Both the position numbers and the translations under genes were made by a program. The notes beneath the pieces are model-generated. The model searched no databases, was not told the DNA's origin, and saw nothing but the letters and a program-made list of their open reading frames with translations. Positions 24,150 through 33,475 of a DNA stretch of 64,000 bases are shown piece after piece. Position 1 is the first letter of the stretch. Every line of letters begins with the position of its first letter. Source of the DNA: Nephrocerus scutellatus (taxonomy: Eukaryota; Arthropoda; Insecta; Diptera; Pipunculidae); contig OX352763.1 in the NCBI GenBank assembly GCA_947095585.1, positions 111,517,908 to 111,581,907 of the forward strand, given 5' to 3'.

Positions 24150-24868
24150 TTGATCAGATTTGCAAAAGAGCCTGTAATTGCTCAGTTAGCTGGCCACGAA
24201 GCAGCTAATGAAAGTGCTCTTCCCATCGCTATAAGATGGCCTTTGAGATCGGCGATCAGAATACCGTCTTTGTCTTTGCAGTATGTGCAACGAGGTGTAT
24301 ATTGCGCCATACCGCGGACTCTTTGGTAGAAATTCCGCGCCTGGTGCGGTCCTCGCTCTCTGTACTGTTCTAGTTCACGGATGAGATTCTTATCACAAGC
24401 TGCTTTTTTTCACCGGTTCATACCTTCTGAGCTCTTCATATTCATTTTCGCGTGCCTGCGTTCTATGAGATTGTTGCATTGCTCGGTACGCAACATTCTT
24501 ACGTTCAGTCACTAGCTTACATTGGTCATCGAAGCATTCGTTTCGATCTCTACGACTACTGACTAATATGGAGTCAGGAGTACTAATGACAGTATTCTTA
24601 AGGGGTGTCCATTTCTCTTCTACGCTCGGTATCTCAGCTCCAGGACTTACTCTACCTGCATTTAGGGCGAGTCCTATCGCTTGACCGTATTTAATTCTGG
24701 TCTCTTCGTTGCGAAGGGCAGCCGTGTTCACGGATGCTGTCGTTCTTGATGATGCAATCCGCGCTCGGAGCACCACACCAACAATATAGTGGTCCGAGTC
24801 GACGCTGGCACCTCGGTACGTTCGTACCATCATCAGGTTCGGGTTTTGGCGGCGGTCTATCATATAGA
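24150..24868 (-). mobile_element. Family A LINE, endonuclease C-terminus and linker
   Basis: The minus strand reads MIDRRQNPNLMMVRTYRGAS, VDSDHYIVGVVLRARIASS (the SDH block near the end of the endonuclease), ALRNEETRIKYGQAIGLALN, and the linker with RNFYQRVRGMAQYTPRCTYC. The same segment occurs at 52205-52870 (plus) and 58560-58900 (minus). It is truncated at both ends and abuts the mariner relic at about 24868. Confidence 0.85.
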
Positions 24869-25007
24869 ACTGACATCGAAGCGAATGGTCATTTGTTTTC
24901 AACTCCTGAGTCATCTGGCCTTTGTAAGTGAATAATCCGAGGTATTTGTGCAGTATTCTGCTCAGGCTGGTGCGACTAATGACCAGTTGCTGCGATAATG
25001 GCGTCAA
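24393..25007 (-). pseudogene. Chimeric 204-codon ORF: mariner DNA-binding part joined to family A endonuclease end
   Basis: The longest uninterrupted frame in the window after the host gene. Residues 1-46 or so (LSQQLVISRTSLSRILHKYL, then TQELKTNDHSLRCQF) are the second helix-turn-helix of the mariner transposase. From about residue 50 (IDRRQNPNL, VRTYRGASVDSDHY) it is the family A endonuclease C-terminus and linker. The join is in frame. No catalytic residue of the transposase and only the terminal His-containing SDH motif of the nuclease are present. Most likely this is a chance in-frame junction between two relics. A recruited fusion is possible but untested. Confidence 0.6.
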
Positions 25008-25351
25008 GTTAAGGTCGATGGATTCTGTCCCACACTATGGGCCACAGCCGCAATATTCTCTGGCGTTCGACCTGTCTGAGCTCAAGGACCACTTCTGTTA
25101 TCCAATAGCATGAACTGATGAACTTTCTTTACCAATTTCACCACGGCGGGTTCGTTTGGTGCTCTTTCACGAGCCATATTCGTTTTCAAAATTCGCACGG
25201 TTTCGACACTGACATTGAAAATAAGTTTTCAATATTTCGAAATGCTTCTCCAGCGAATGTTTTGTGTCACGGAATATCAGACTGACGAGCTGTCAAAATT
25301 TCAAGCAAATCGTTCAAGAAAAAGTTGCCACAACCTATGATTTAAAAACAA
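24869..25351 (-). mobile_element. Mariner (DD41D-like) N-terminal half with 5' terminus
   Basis: The minus strand begins near 25351 with TTGTTTTTAAATCATAGG. It runs through a leader containing TTTTGACAGCTCGTCAG, identical to the plus copy at 41277, and reaches the start region (MARERAPNEPAVVKLVKKV) and the HTH domain. The plus copy at 41223-42235 aligns with it base for base in the leader (CTGATATTCCG). The catalytic domain is missing because family A sequence begins at about 24868. Confidence 0.75.
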
Positions 25352-25439
25352 ACCAGTAGATTGCCCATCCTTTATAAGAAATTAAATATCACAACGTGTA
25401 GTAATTATAGTGGAAAAAAGTATCGCTTTCTTTTCCGCA

Positions 25440-25510
25440 TCGCGCGAAAGTTATTCTTAGCCCATACCAGTGAGGCTTCATTCCAGACAAATCAGTAAGT
25501 GATGGAAATT
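25440..25510 (+). mobile_element. Short family A RT piece
   Basis: Plus-strand translation VILSPYQ, stop, GFIPDKSVSD corresponds to the IIGPYQCGFIPGQSITDQ block of family A (compare 58080-58170 minus and 61680-61730 plus). About 70 bp only. Confidence 0.5.
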
Positions 25511-28111
25511 TGTGGAAACATGAAAACCATTTTCTAAAATAGGGAAAAAAATATCTTAAGGACGCTCTTATAAGAACCTTCAATTCCCTTACACATATTT
25601 TTCAATCTTCTTATGCATAACACGTTAACCACTTCACTTCAAGTTCATTTTTTTAACCTCCATTAAGTTGAATAGTGGACGCACGCCGAATCGGTTATTT
25701 GTCACATTGTCAATGTTGTCGCCTTTATCAAGGCACACGCGTATTCTTTCATTCACCCACATTTAAATTGAGCGGTCGACTTTTAAGTGCACCTCAAGAA
25801 GTTTTGTGCGGGCTGCCGGTTGATGTCGACGACAGATGTCCTTTGGATTTGTTTCCTGCATGCTTGTGCCGAAATCCCGCTTTTTGCTGTAAGATTGACG
25901 CACCAGGGCACACGTTCATCCTTAAAAGTTGTCCTCCTTCTTACGCTGAATACTGAATCTTAGGTGCATTGTTGTTGTGTTGTTGTTTTCTTTTCCTTTA
26001 AAAGGAAGTCTGTCCATCCAGACGACCGACATCGAACAATTGAAAAATTTTAAATACAAAATTGTCCCCTTACTTCTGTAATATATTTCGTTATTCGAAT
26101 TGAGTTGAGTCATACGAGAAGGTCCTTTCAAATTGCATATTTCTTTGATTTGATGTTTGTTTTGTTTTTTTTTCTTTCTTGGACTTTGTTGGTTGGTTGG
26201 TAAATGTTGGTAAAGGTAAAAGTAATCCCAGCCAGCTGCGATTTACTTCTCTTCTTAGTCTTCTTAATGTTTTTCCTTTTTCGGATTATTGCGAAGGAAT
26301 TATTCTTTAAAATGTTGTTATTATTTGAGAAATAATTTGCCGTCTTATAGATCTAATAAAGTGACATTTATCCGTAAGGCCATGTTCTGATTTAGAGCCA
26401 AATATGATGAATGAAAGTGTCATTTTACCTAAAACTGTCGACAAGAATTTTTGAAAATAAAAAAGTCGCTCGCTTTACTTGAACTTTTATTGCTGATCCC
26501 TTAACGAATGAGATTCCCATCTATTTAGCGTCTAGAATGCATCCACAATAGCAACATCAGTCGAATTATGTCTATCATACCAAATTATTTCCAATTAATC
26601 TCCGTGCAATTTTCTAAAACTCCAACTGAAAATTGAATTTTTCACACATCGAACAGTTTATTCGGTTAACACCTAACTGATAATTTAAAAATTCGCCACG
26701 CCATATGTTAGGGCATTAACTTCCTTACAAGTATCCTTTCTACCTCGCTGCCACGGTCCAAAGTAGTAAACACAGCAGACACCACCATGTGCACAGGGAA
26801 GCACGCACTCTAAAATAAAATAAAAATTATGGTAAAACAATTGGAGGTCATTCATACGCGCTACAGATCAATAGCGTGGTAATAATAGATCGCAGGTAGT
26901 ATAAAACATTTTATTGCACCACAAGTTGAAAGTGCAGCAGTTGTGGCTCTAAAATATGACCACCGTTTTAACCAACAACTGCAATGTAAGTACAACCACA
27001 TGTTTCCAAGGATCTCCTTTAGAAACTTACTAGAGCCATATCCGTTTTCCCGGAAAGGAATAACTTAGTTCTACTCTGATGCACTCGGTAAGTGAATGGC
27101 GATTTTGTGATCTGCATATTGTTTTGTTATCCTTAAGCAACAATTATAAGTACCATAGTCCATAGTGATATGTACTGGAACCTCCCTCATGACTGTTCCG
27201 TATGCATAATAAGAACATTAACAACACGTATATGATATTTATGAAATATTATAATTTCCTGATTCCAGCCCACCAACAATAAAGGACTTTCTTGACCTAA
27301 AAGACATAAAACGATATTACACCGCCACAACGTAAGTGTGGTATAGATCCTTCTTTTATGGGCTTTGAATAATTTCCGACACTCGATGGAATATGATAAC
27401 AAATTCAGTTTTTTTTTTAAATGACATTATGACTTATTTGAAATTTATTCAAATTTTCAAAGTTTCCATGAATTACTTTAACTTGCGCTGATCGACGTTA
27501 CGCTTATAACCACGTAACGTTGTGGTAAATAAATATATGTTTCGGCAAACGAACTGTAAGGAATGATAAATAAATTATCTCAAAAGTGTGACGGGAGGCA
27601 ATATTAAGTTTTGTACCCTAAGTAGTACCGCTTATGCAGTCTTACTGTTTTCTTTCTTAAAACATTGCAGTTACTGACTTTAATGTAAGGTATGTAACTC
27701 GTAGTGTTACTCAACCAGTTTCGTCAAAAAAGAATATTTTTATTAAATATTGTTGAAAATAAAGTTAATGTCATGGTCACCACTAACTCTGGCGCGTATG
27801 TTGGCATCAAGTCTTCCGATGAAGCCATGACACGCTGCACGATTGTGAGCCTGTGGAATTCATTTCCATTACCGACGAAGGACTAACTGACTTCAATGTT
27901 TCACCACTTTTATATTTTTTTGTTGACAGCTTAGCCTCCAAAATCGACAATAAGAAGAATTCCATCGGATTTAAGGCTGATGGGGAGTATGAAGGCCATA
28001 TAAATATGAAGAAATGAACTGTAGAACGCGATTTTATAAAAAAAATCGTTCGTTTGCGTGCGTTTGCAGAAGCCCTATGCTCCCCCGCGGAGTAAAGGAA
28101 AGAAAGAAGAC
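25511..28111. other. Gene-free stretch
   Basis: No gene was recognised. The 93-codon ORF at 25675-25956 is Cys-rich but has no recognisable spacing pattern. AGAGCCAAATATGATGAATG at 26394-26413 resembles the family A 3' tail but is too short to claim. Poly(T) runs occur near 26160-26190. Confidence 0.4.
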
Positions 28112-28345
28112 AGGAAAAGCTAAATGATCGGGCTACCTAGTCGCTTAAAAGTAAGGTTGGCGTGAAGCGAATAACCTCGCCCGTAAACAAACTTTATTAC
28201 GCAACACCAAATCAGCCTCGGATACACTGATGAACGACGACGACCATGGCAACGAAAACGGCTAAGCGGTTTAAGAATTTTCTCATGGAACGAACGCTCA
28301 CTTTATAGAGCTCGAGCTGAACAGCAAATATAATGCTGACATAAC
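28112..28345 (+). mobile_element. Family A LINE 5' end fragment
   Basis: Aligns with 19715-19965: ATGATCGGGCT, AAGTAAGGTTGGCG, ATAACCTCGCCCGTAAA and CAGCCTCGGATACACTGATG are shared. It enters the endonuclease start (KRFKNFLMERTLTL, shifted in frame) and ends abruptly after AATGCTGACATAACA. Only the 5' untranslated part and the first codons are present. Confidence 0.8.
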
Positions 28346-29189
28346 ATAGCCGAGCTTTATAAGGGTGCAAAGCCCTTTAAGCGTGCGCGAATTATAAAAA
28401 AAAAATCCCAGGCAAATCAACAACTGATCAGATTCTCATGAAGCTTATATCTTCCTTTAACGAAGACGAGCGACATCTACGAGTATACGTAAGAAACCGT
28501 ATACCTCAAGGGTTTATTCTTTGACATTTACTATTTTCGTTATATGTTTCGCCAATCTTCCAAGAACTATAAAACGCTGTAGAATTAACGCGGATGCTGA
28601 TGACACCCGACGTCATCTTGTTTGTTTTTTAGCATAGGCTTAGGTTTTTGTGTTCTGTTGGTGTATAATATACGAGTATATGATCTAACTTATCCATACT
28701 TGCGTAGATATAATGGAACATAGAAAGATAAGCATGGAAACATATACGTTTTGTGCAATTGCTTGTTATCTATATTAATAACAATTAAATTTTTTGCGGT
28801 TATTATTTATGGAAACTCACATTTATTCTTCTTCTAGTCTTCTTAAATACTTTCACCCCTCGAGGGAGATAGGTCGTCAACAACGCCTACGCGCCATCTT
28901 GTTCTGTTTTTTGTAACTCGTTTGAGTTGCCTCTAACTCATTCCCAAGGACCCTGCTTCCAACTCGACTGTCCTGCGCCACGTCCTCCTAAGGCGTCCCG
29001 CTGTTCTACCTGCCCAGGTAAGCAGGTTCCACTACATGGCATATTTCGCAATGGAGTGTGTGTCCAATCCAAATTGGCAGTGGACAATAACGTCTATAGG
29101 TTCTTGGCCCGTTCTCCGATGAAGTTCGTCGTTGGTTATACGATTATGCCATGTTATGCTAGCTTTTATACGCCTTCGCACTGCATCCG
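28346..29189. other. Unassigned stretch; possible half-foldback at its start
   Basis: The first 40 bp (CATAGCCGAGCTTTATAAGG...) resemble the left arm of the foldback at 54492-54607. The rest is AT-rich to about 28850. A more GC-balanced segment follows at 28920-29190 that I cannot place; it makes up the first part of a 119-codon ORF (28927-29286) whose end is already family B linker. Confidence 0.4.
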
Positions 29190-29519
29190 TCAACAGCAAC
29201 CGCTCAAATTAGCTCAACATTACAGGTTTAGGGAACCCGAAGTGCTTAAACAATACAGGAACATCTTGCCTAAGAAGCAGAAATAATCAACAGCATACGG
29301 CAGGAGAACATGGACGACCACTGGAATGCTGTGAAAAGGGTTTTTGTAACTGGGGCACGCACCTACGTCGGTAAAAAGCAGAATAATCACCGCACATGAT
29401 TATCGGCAGACACCTGGAGACAGATCGATGAGCGTAAAGCAATCAAGGCTCGAATTGCAGCGCCCTCAGCAGTAGAGAGTATCGAGCTAGAAGCCAAATA
29501 TCGCGTCTAAAAGAAGGAA

Positions 29520-30311
29520 ATGCAGCGTAGTGTAAGACGGGACAAACGACAGTATATCGATTCACTTGCTTCAATGGTCGAAGGAGCACCCAGGAGGGGT
29601 GACAGTAGGACTGTCTATAACATTACAAAGGAGCTCAATGGTGGTCGGAGCTCCAAACAACATCCAGTGAAGAGTTTAGATACTGACCTTCTGATGTCGG
29701 ATGAGGAGCAGCTCACTAGATGGAGAGAACATTTCGCTACAGTCGTTAACCACTTAGACGATGGTGATATGATCTCGAGCGCTAATGAATCTTCCCAAGA
29801 GATAAATTCCCGAATTCGCACTGGACCTCCAAGTAAAACCGAAATAACAGCAGCAATCAAGTCTTTAAAGAAAAATAAAGCGGTAAGTATTGACGGCATC
29901 CCTGCCGAAATATTCCAAACGGCGCCAAGCACATCAGCTGAACTTCTGCACCCGCTCATACGGAGAGCGTGGGAAAATTATCGATTTCCCCAAGAATGGA
30001 AAAGAGAGATAAGCGTCAACCTTCCAAAAAAGGGAAATCTGATGGACTGTGGTAGCTGGAGAGGTATATGCGTTTTACCGGCCGTAGCCAAGATAATAGC
30101 TAGAATCATATTAGAACGCGTAAAGGAACATTTAGATTTAGATCTCGAGGTCGAACAGGCAGGTTTTCGCTTCGGATCGATCGTCGAATGCGTCGAGTAC
30201 AGATCTCCACTACATCTACTGTTCATCGACTTCGAGAAGGCTTTAAACAGCTTCAATCGAGATGCATCTGGTTGCCCCTGCGTAGGAGTGGCATCCCAGA
30301 AAAACTTATAG
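29520..30311 (+). pseudogene. Family B linker/RT N-terminal ORF (263 codons)
   Basis: The longest LINE frame in the window. Residues 1-75 are the Lys/Arg-rich linker, and from about 95 on it is RT fingers and palm up to LLFIDFEKALNSFNRDASGC. The first catalytic Asp (FIDFEKA) is present. The frame is lost just after it and RT resumes at 30340 in another frame. There is no real start codon, because the Met lies inside the linker. Confidence 0.8.
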
Positions 30312-30679
30312 CTATTATTATAGTTACATACGATGGAAGTAAATGTCACAACGGTAAGGTGTCCGAGGAATTTGAAGTCCAAGCTGGAGTACGTCAGGGG
30401 TGCATACTATCACCGCCGTCATTCCTGGTAGTCATCAGCGATGTACTCCGTGCAGCACTGGCGGTAGAGAGCAATGGAATTCGATGGACTATGACAACTT
30501 ACCTTAAACACCTGGACTACACTGACGATGTTTGCCTGCACTCAAATCAGATAATGAACCTTCATATGATAGTCCAAAATCTAGAAACCGAAGCAAGTAA
30601 AGTGGGGCTCAAGATAAACACTGCCAAAACAAAAATCCTTCTAACACCCGCTCTCAACTCAACATTGCTGGACAGGTAG
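30188..30679 (+). pseudogene. Family B RT palm/thumb ORF fragment
   Basis: From about residue 20 onward the frame carries LRRSGIPEKLIAIIIVTYDG, VQAGVRQGCILSPPSF and the active-site variant YTDDVC, then KVGLKINTAKTKIL. It overlaps the preceding ORF in a different frame, which marks the frameshift point near 30250-30300. Confidence 0.7.
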
Positions 30680-30994
30680 TCGAAAAAGTTGACAACTTTC
30701 TATACCTAGAAAGTTCTGAACGTGGTGGCACCGAACTGGATGTGTGCAGCAAAATCGGGAAAGCATCAAGGGCTGCGTTCGGAATGCTATCGAAAGTCTT
30801 GAGAAGCAATTTTTTTGGCTTAAGAACTAAGCTTCGACTTTTCCGCTTCAACGTCGAATCAGTACTGTTGTATGGGTGCAGTTCTTGGAAGGTAGATACC
30901 ACTACCACGCGCGAGCAACAATCTTTCATAAACAAATGCCTATGTATCATCTTAAGGATCCTCTGGCCCAATCATAAACTCTCATTTACCAACC

Positions 30995-31225
30995 GATTTT
31001 TATGAAATTTTCAATGCATATTATTGGCATGTGAAGGAAGGTATATTAGGCTATAGTAAAATATATATATATAGCAAACATAAAATTTTAATATCAACCA
31101 CATTTAAAACCTTATTTTTATTAAAATATTCAATGTATATTATTAGCAGGTGGGGAAAGATTATAGGCTATAGTACACCCCACCTCGCGGTGATAAGGGT
31201 AGCGAAGCGCCCGGGAACAGCTAGT
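30995..31225 (+). mobile_element. Helitron-like 3' end
   Basis: Ends with a GC-rich segment, GGGTAGCGAAGCGCCC, able to form a short bulged hairpin (GGG/CCC and GCG/CGC). Seven bases on comes CAGCTAG followed by T, the classical Helitron 3' terminus (hairpin then CTRR, inserted before T). Upstream are two diverged direct repeats: CAATGCATATTATTGGCATG at 31012 and CAATGTATATTATTAGCAGG at 31131, each followed by AGGCTATAGTA. The 5' end (TC) could not be fixed, and no Rep/helicase is present, so it would be non-autonomous. Confidence 0.5.
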
Positions 31226-32173
31226 ATTAAATAATACATAAATAAATAGTGCCCGTTTATTCGTATAACTGGAGCAATGTTGGCTTTCGCTTAGTTGTCA
31301 AGCGATGACAGAGAGAAAGAGAGTGTTTGTAGGCGAATGTCTATGATTGCGATTTTGTAAGCAATGGATGGATACATGCTTATATAGCTTGGTTAATTCT
31401 CTATATTAACTTCGCGTGCCCGGTTGTCTGTCGGTGGCTGTCTGGCTGGCCAAATCTTGTTATTAATTTTTAACCCAATTTCGAAAGCCCGATTATATTG
31501 AAACTTTGCACACATACGTATATTCGATGACGTATCTTTGGGCCGCGGGATCGAGGGGTTCCCATAAAAAAATTTTAATTTTGTCAAATTTCGGACACAT
31601 GTATGTGTATCTCCGCTTACAGAATTAACATGAAAAATTGTAATTATTATTGATTGTTTTTTTTTTAAACTAAAATGTAGTTCCACTAAATAAAAAAATT
31701 GTATTGTTTTTAAAGTTATTTATATTTCATTTACTTTCAGTTATCAATGTTTAATTTTTAATATATTTTTAAACTCCATTATATACGTATTCCAATATCA
31801 AATAATTTTTTTTCACAATAATTCTATAACTTCGTATGTATTTTGCATAATTTTGATATAATTTTGACATAATAATTTTTAAATATATTTCTTTTTCATA
31901 ATAAATAACTTCACTTCGGTCGAAAATAATAATTTAAATCAAATAACTTAATGAATTGAAGAAGAAAAATTAAATTAAAAGTTGTGCAAATGATACGAAA
32001 AGAGTAAACAATAAACAACAATGACAGATAATAAGTCTAATAAGCGCATTTTGCTTTAAAGAATACAAATTAATATAATAACTGTACATAATAAAAGTAT
32101 ACTAAATAAAATTGAACATCCCTGTGTAATAGAAGTGTATTCTTTGACAAGTTGTGAACATCCCTGTTATCAA
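31226..32173. other. AT-rich region, probably including the 3' UTR of the minus-strand gene
   Basis: Very AT-rich. Between the stop codon of the minus-strand gene and about 31690 no minus-strand AATAAA was found; ATTAAA on the minus strand occurs near 31750. Two exact 13-bp copies of TGAACATCCCTGT lie at 32113 and 32155. Around 31470-31560, words such as AAACTTTGCACACATAC resemble insect repeat DNA, but the family was not recognised. Confidence 0.45.
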
Positions 32174-33436
32174 TTAAATGTCGCCCAATGCATTAATCGA
32201 GAAGGATAATCGTCTCTTAAGGCAATTAGTAGTGGAATTGACGGCGGTCCCCTCAACAGTTGAATCTTCAAGATCACTTGACGAATTCCGGCCGCTGTCC
32301 GGACTTATGTTGTGACGATGCTTTCGCTTGAGAGTCTCAAGTTCTGCCAATTGATCGAAGCTCTTCGGATTTGTTATCGTTGAGGCGAATAGTTTTTGTG
32401 CAGAATTCCGGACACTTGTCTTGATGACGTTTAGCTTCCGTTTTCGGCGAACGGCTCGCTGTCGCCGCAACAGACAAGAGATATCCTCATCATTTGTATT
32501 TTTTCTACCGACAACAGGTGACCGTACTTCCCGCTCGTTGAACCTGTCCGGCTGGGGCAATCGTTGTGGTCGTCCAATGGGTACATCATCAGTATGTTGT
32601 TGATATTTCTCTGTCTGAGCATCCCAGAACTCATGCAAATCACTTGCTGGATCATCCGCCGGCGTATAAGTGGGCGACATAACCACTGGTGGGCGGCTGG
32701 CGGTCTGCTTTGAATTTTTCGCCTGCTTGCGATCTTTGCGTGCGCTTTCTAGAATTGCATCGATCATTCGCTCGAGTGTCATATCTCCCATTCGAGATGA
32801 GCTTAGTGATGAGTCTTCTTCGTGCGGTGGTTTCACTGCGTCACATTTTGCTGATGCATGCGCTGGCCGTGGAATATCCTTCTCCTCCTTATAATTAAGT
32901 TCCTTGAATTCTTGTGTCAGATAGCGTGGTTTCTCAAAGTACGTATCGGCGATTCCGATACCGCGCAAAGCAAGAATAGGACCGGGAACAGCTCCACACG
33001 GTGAGTATTCTATATCGAATGTTGGCAACGTTGATGCGTACTGCAAAGGTGGTTTGGCCTTTACTGGAGGTGTCGCTTGACACTTCCGCTTGCGCATAGG
33101 ACTACCACCATTATACTCGTCGGTAGTTGTGATGTTACTTAAATCTTTCAAACTTCCAAGCTTTCGATGAACACCCGACAGTGGTAGAGGAGTCGAAGTC
33201 AAGCGATTCTCTTTGTCGTGCGAGCGAAGCTTTTGACGCATTGAAGAAATGTCTGAGGATTTTCGACGCAGTTTTCTACGATCGGCCGCTGCAGAGGAAG
33301 AAGGAGTTCCGATGGAACTCATCGAACGGCGAGCACTTGCAGCAGAATTGGTTCTTCTTGTCACTACCACATTAGTCGGGCAATTCTCCGATGACAGATA
33401 CGATTGCCTGGTACCGTTAACTGCCCATTTCAACAT
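32174..33436 (-). CDS. Uncharacterised basic Ser/Pro-rich nuclear-type protein (420 aa, last exon)
   Basis: The only long non-transposon coding frame. I chose the Met at 33436 because a splice acceptor (TTTTTCAG on the minus strand) ends at 33464, leaving 27 exon bases before this ATG. The frame stays open through those 27 bases, so an upstream coding exon is also possible. The protein is low in hydrophobic stretches, with no signal peptide or membrane segment. Visible features: RRKLRRK (residues 53-59); KEN-box candidate HDKEN (73-77); at least nine Ser/Thr-Pro sites (T44, T82, S112, T122, S145, S254, T258, S306, S378); a compact, less biased block at about 133-190 containing LPTFDIEYSPCG and IADTYFEKPRYLTQEFKELN, the likely folded or docking core; a strong nuclear localisation candidate RRQRAVRRKRK (324-334); and a C-terminal LKRRLSFS near 406-413. 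This looks like a cell-cycle-regulated nuclear factor (inference). I do not recognise the family. It has no neighbouring gene in the window. Confidence 0.85.
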   Translation of the reverse strand: MLKWAVNGTRQSYLSSENCPTNVVVTRRTNSAASARRSMSSIGTPSSSAAADRRKLRRKSSDISSMRQKLRSHDKENRLTSTPLPLSGVHRKLGSLKDLSNITTTDEYNGGSPMRKRKCQATPPVKAKPPLQYASTLPTFDIEYSPCGAVPGPILALRGIGIADTYFEKPRYLTQEFKELNYKEEKDIPRPAHASAKCDAVKPPHEEDSSLSSSRMGDMTLERMIDAILESARKDRKQAKNSKQTASRPPVVMSPTYTPADDPASDLHEFWDAQTEKYQQHTDDVPIGRPQRLPQPDRFNEREVRSPVVGRKNTNDEDISCLLRRQRAVRRKRKLNVIKTSVRNSAQKLFASTITNPKSFDQLAELETLKRKHRHNISPDSGRNSSSDLEDSTVEGTAVNSTTNCLKRRLSFSINALGDI

Positions 33437-33463
33437 AGTGAGCGGATATAACGTGTGGCGAAT

Positions 33464-33475
33464 CTGAAAAACAAA
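33464..33475 (-). promoter_or_regulatory. Splice acceptor upstream of the 420-aa coding exon
   Basis: The minus strand reads TTTGTTTTTCAG followed by exon sequence ATTCGCC. A pyrimidine-rich run precedes the AG. This explains why the longer frame back to 33520 (YVTIKSHLFPIFFVF) is hydrophobic and unlike the rest of the protein: it is intron. The donor and upstream exon were not located. Confidence 0.7.

Larger units (their letters stand above)
29190..30985 (+). mobile_element. Family B LINE, linker through post-RT domain
   Basis: In order: REPEVLKQYRNILPKKQK, WTTTGML with DHWNAVKRVF in another frame, ADTWRQIDERKAIKARIAAP, SVRRDKRQYIDSLASMVEGA, NITKELNGG (linker), then RT: PSKTEITAAIKSLKKNKAVS, WENYRFPQEWKREISVNLPK, QAGFRFGSIVECV and LLFIDFEKALNSFNRDAS. 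A frameshift leads to QAGVRQGCILSPPSFLVVIS and LDYTDDVCLHSN (YADD has become YTDD). Post-RT words are LYGCSSWKVD and CLCIILRILWPNHK. It stops at about 30980, where the Helitron-like repeat begins. Same type as 14870-16530. Confidence 0.85.

Noticed and set aside
25675..25956. Cys-rich 93-codon ORF as a secreted peptide
   Set aside because: No signal peptide at the Met and no regular cysteine spacing.
26394..26413. Family A 3' tail remnant
   Set aside because: Only about 20 bp resemble the tail, with no flanking duplication; could be chance.
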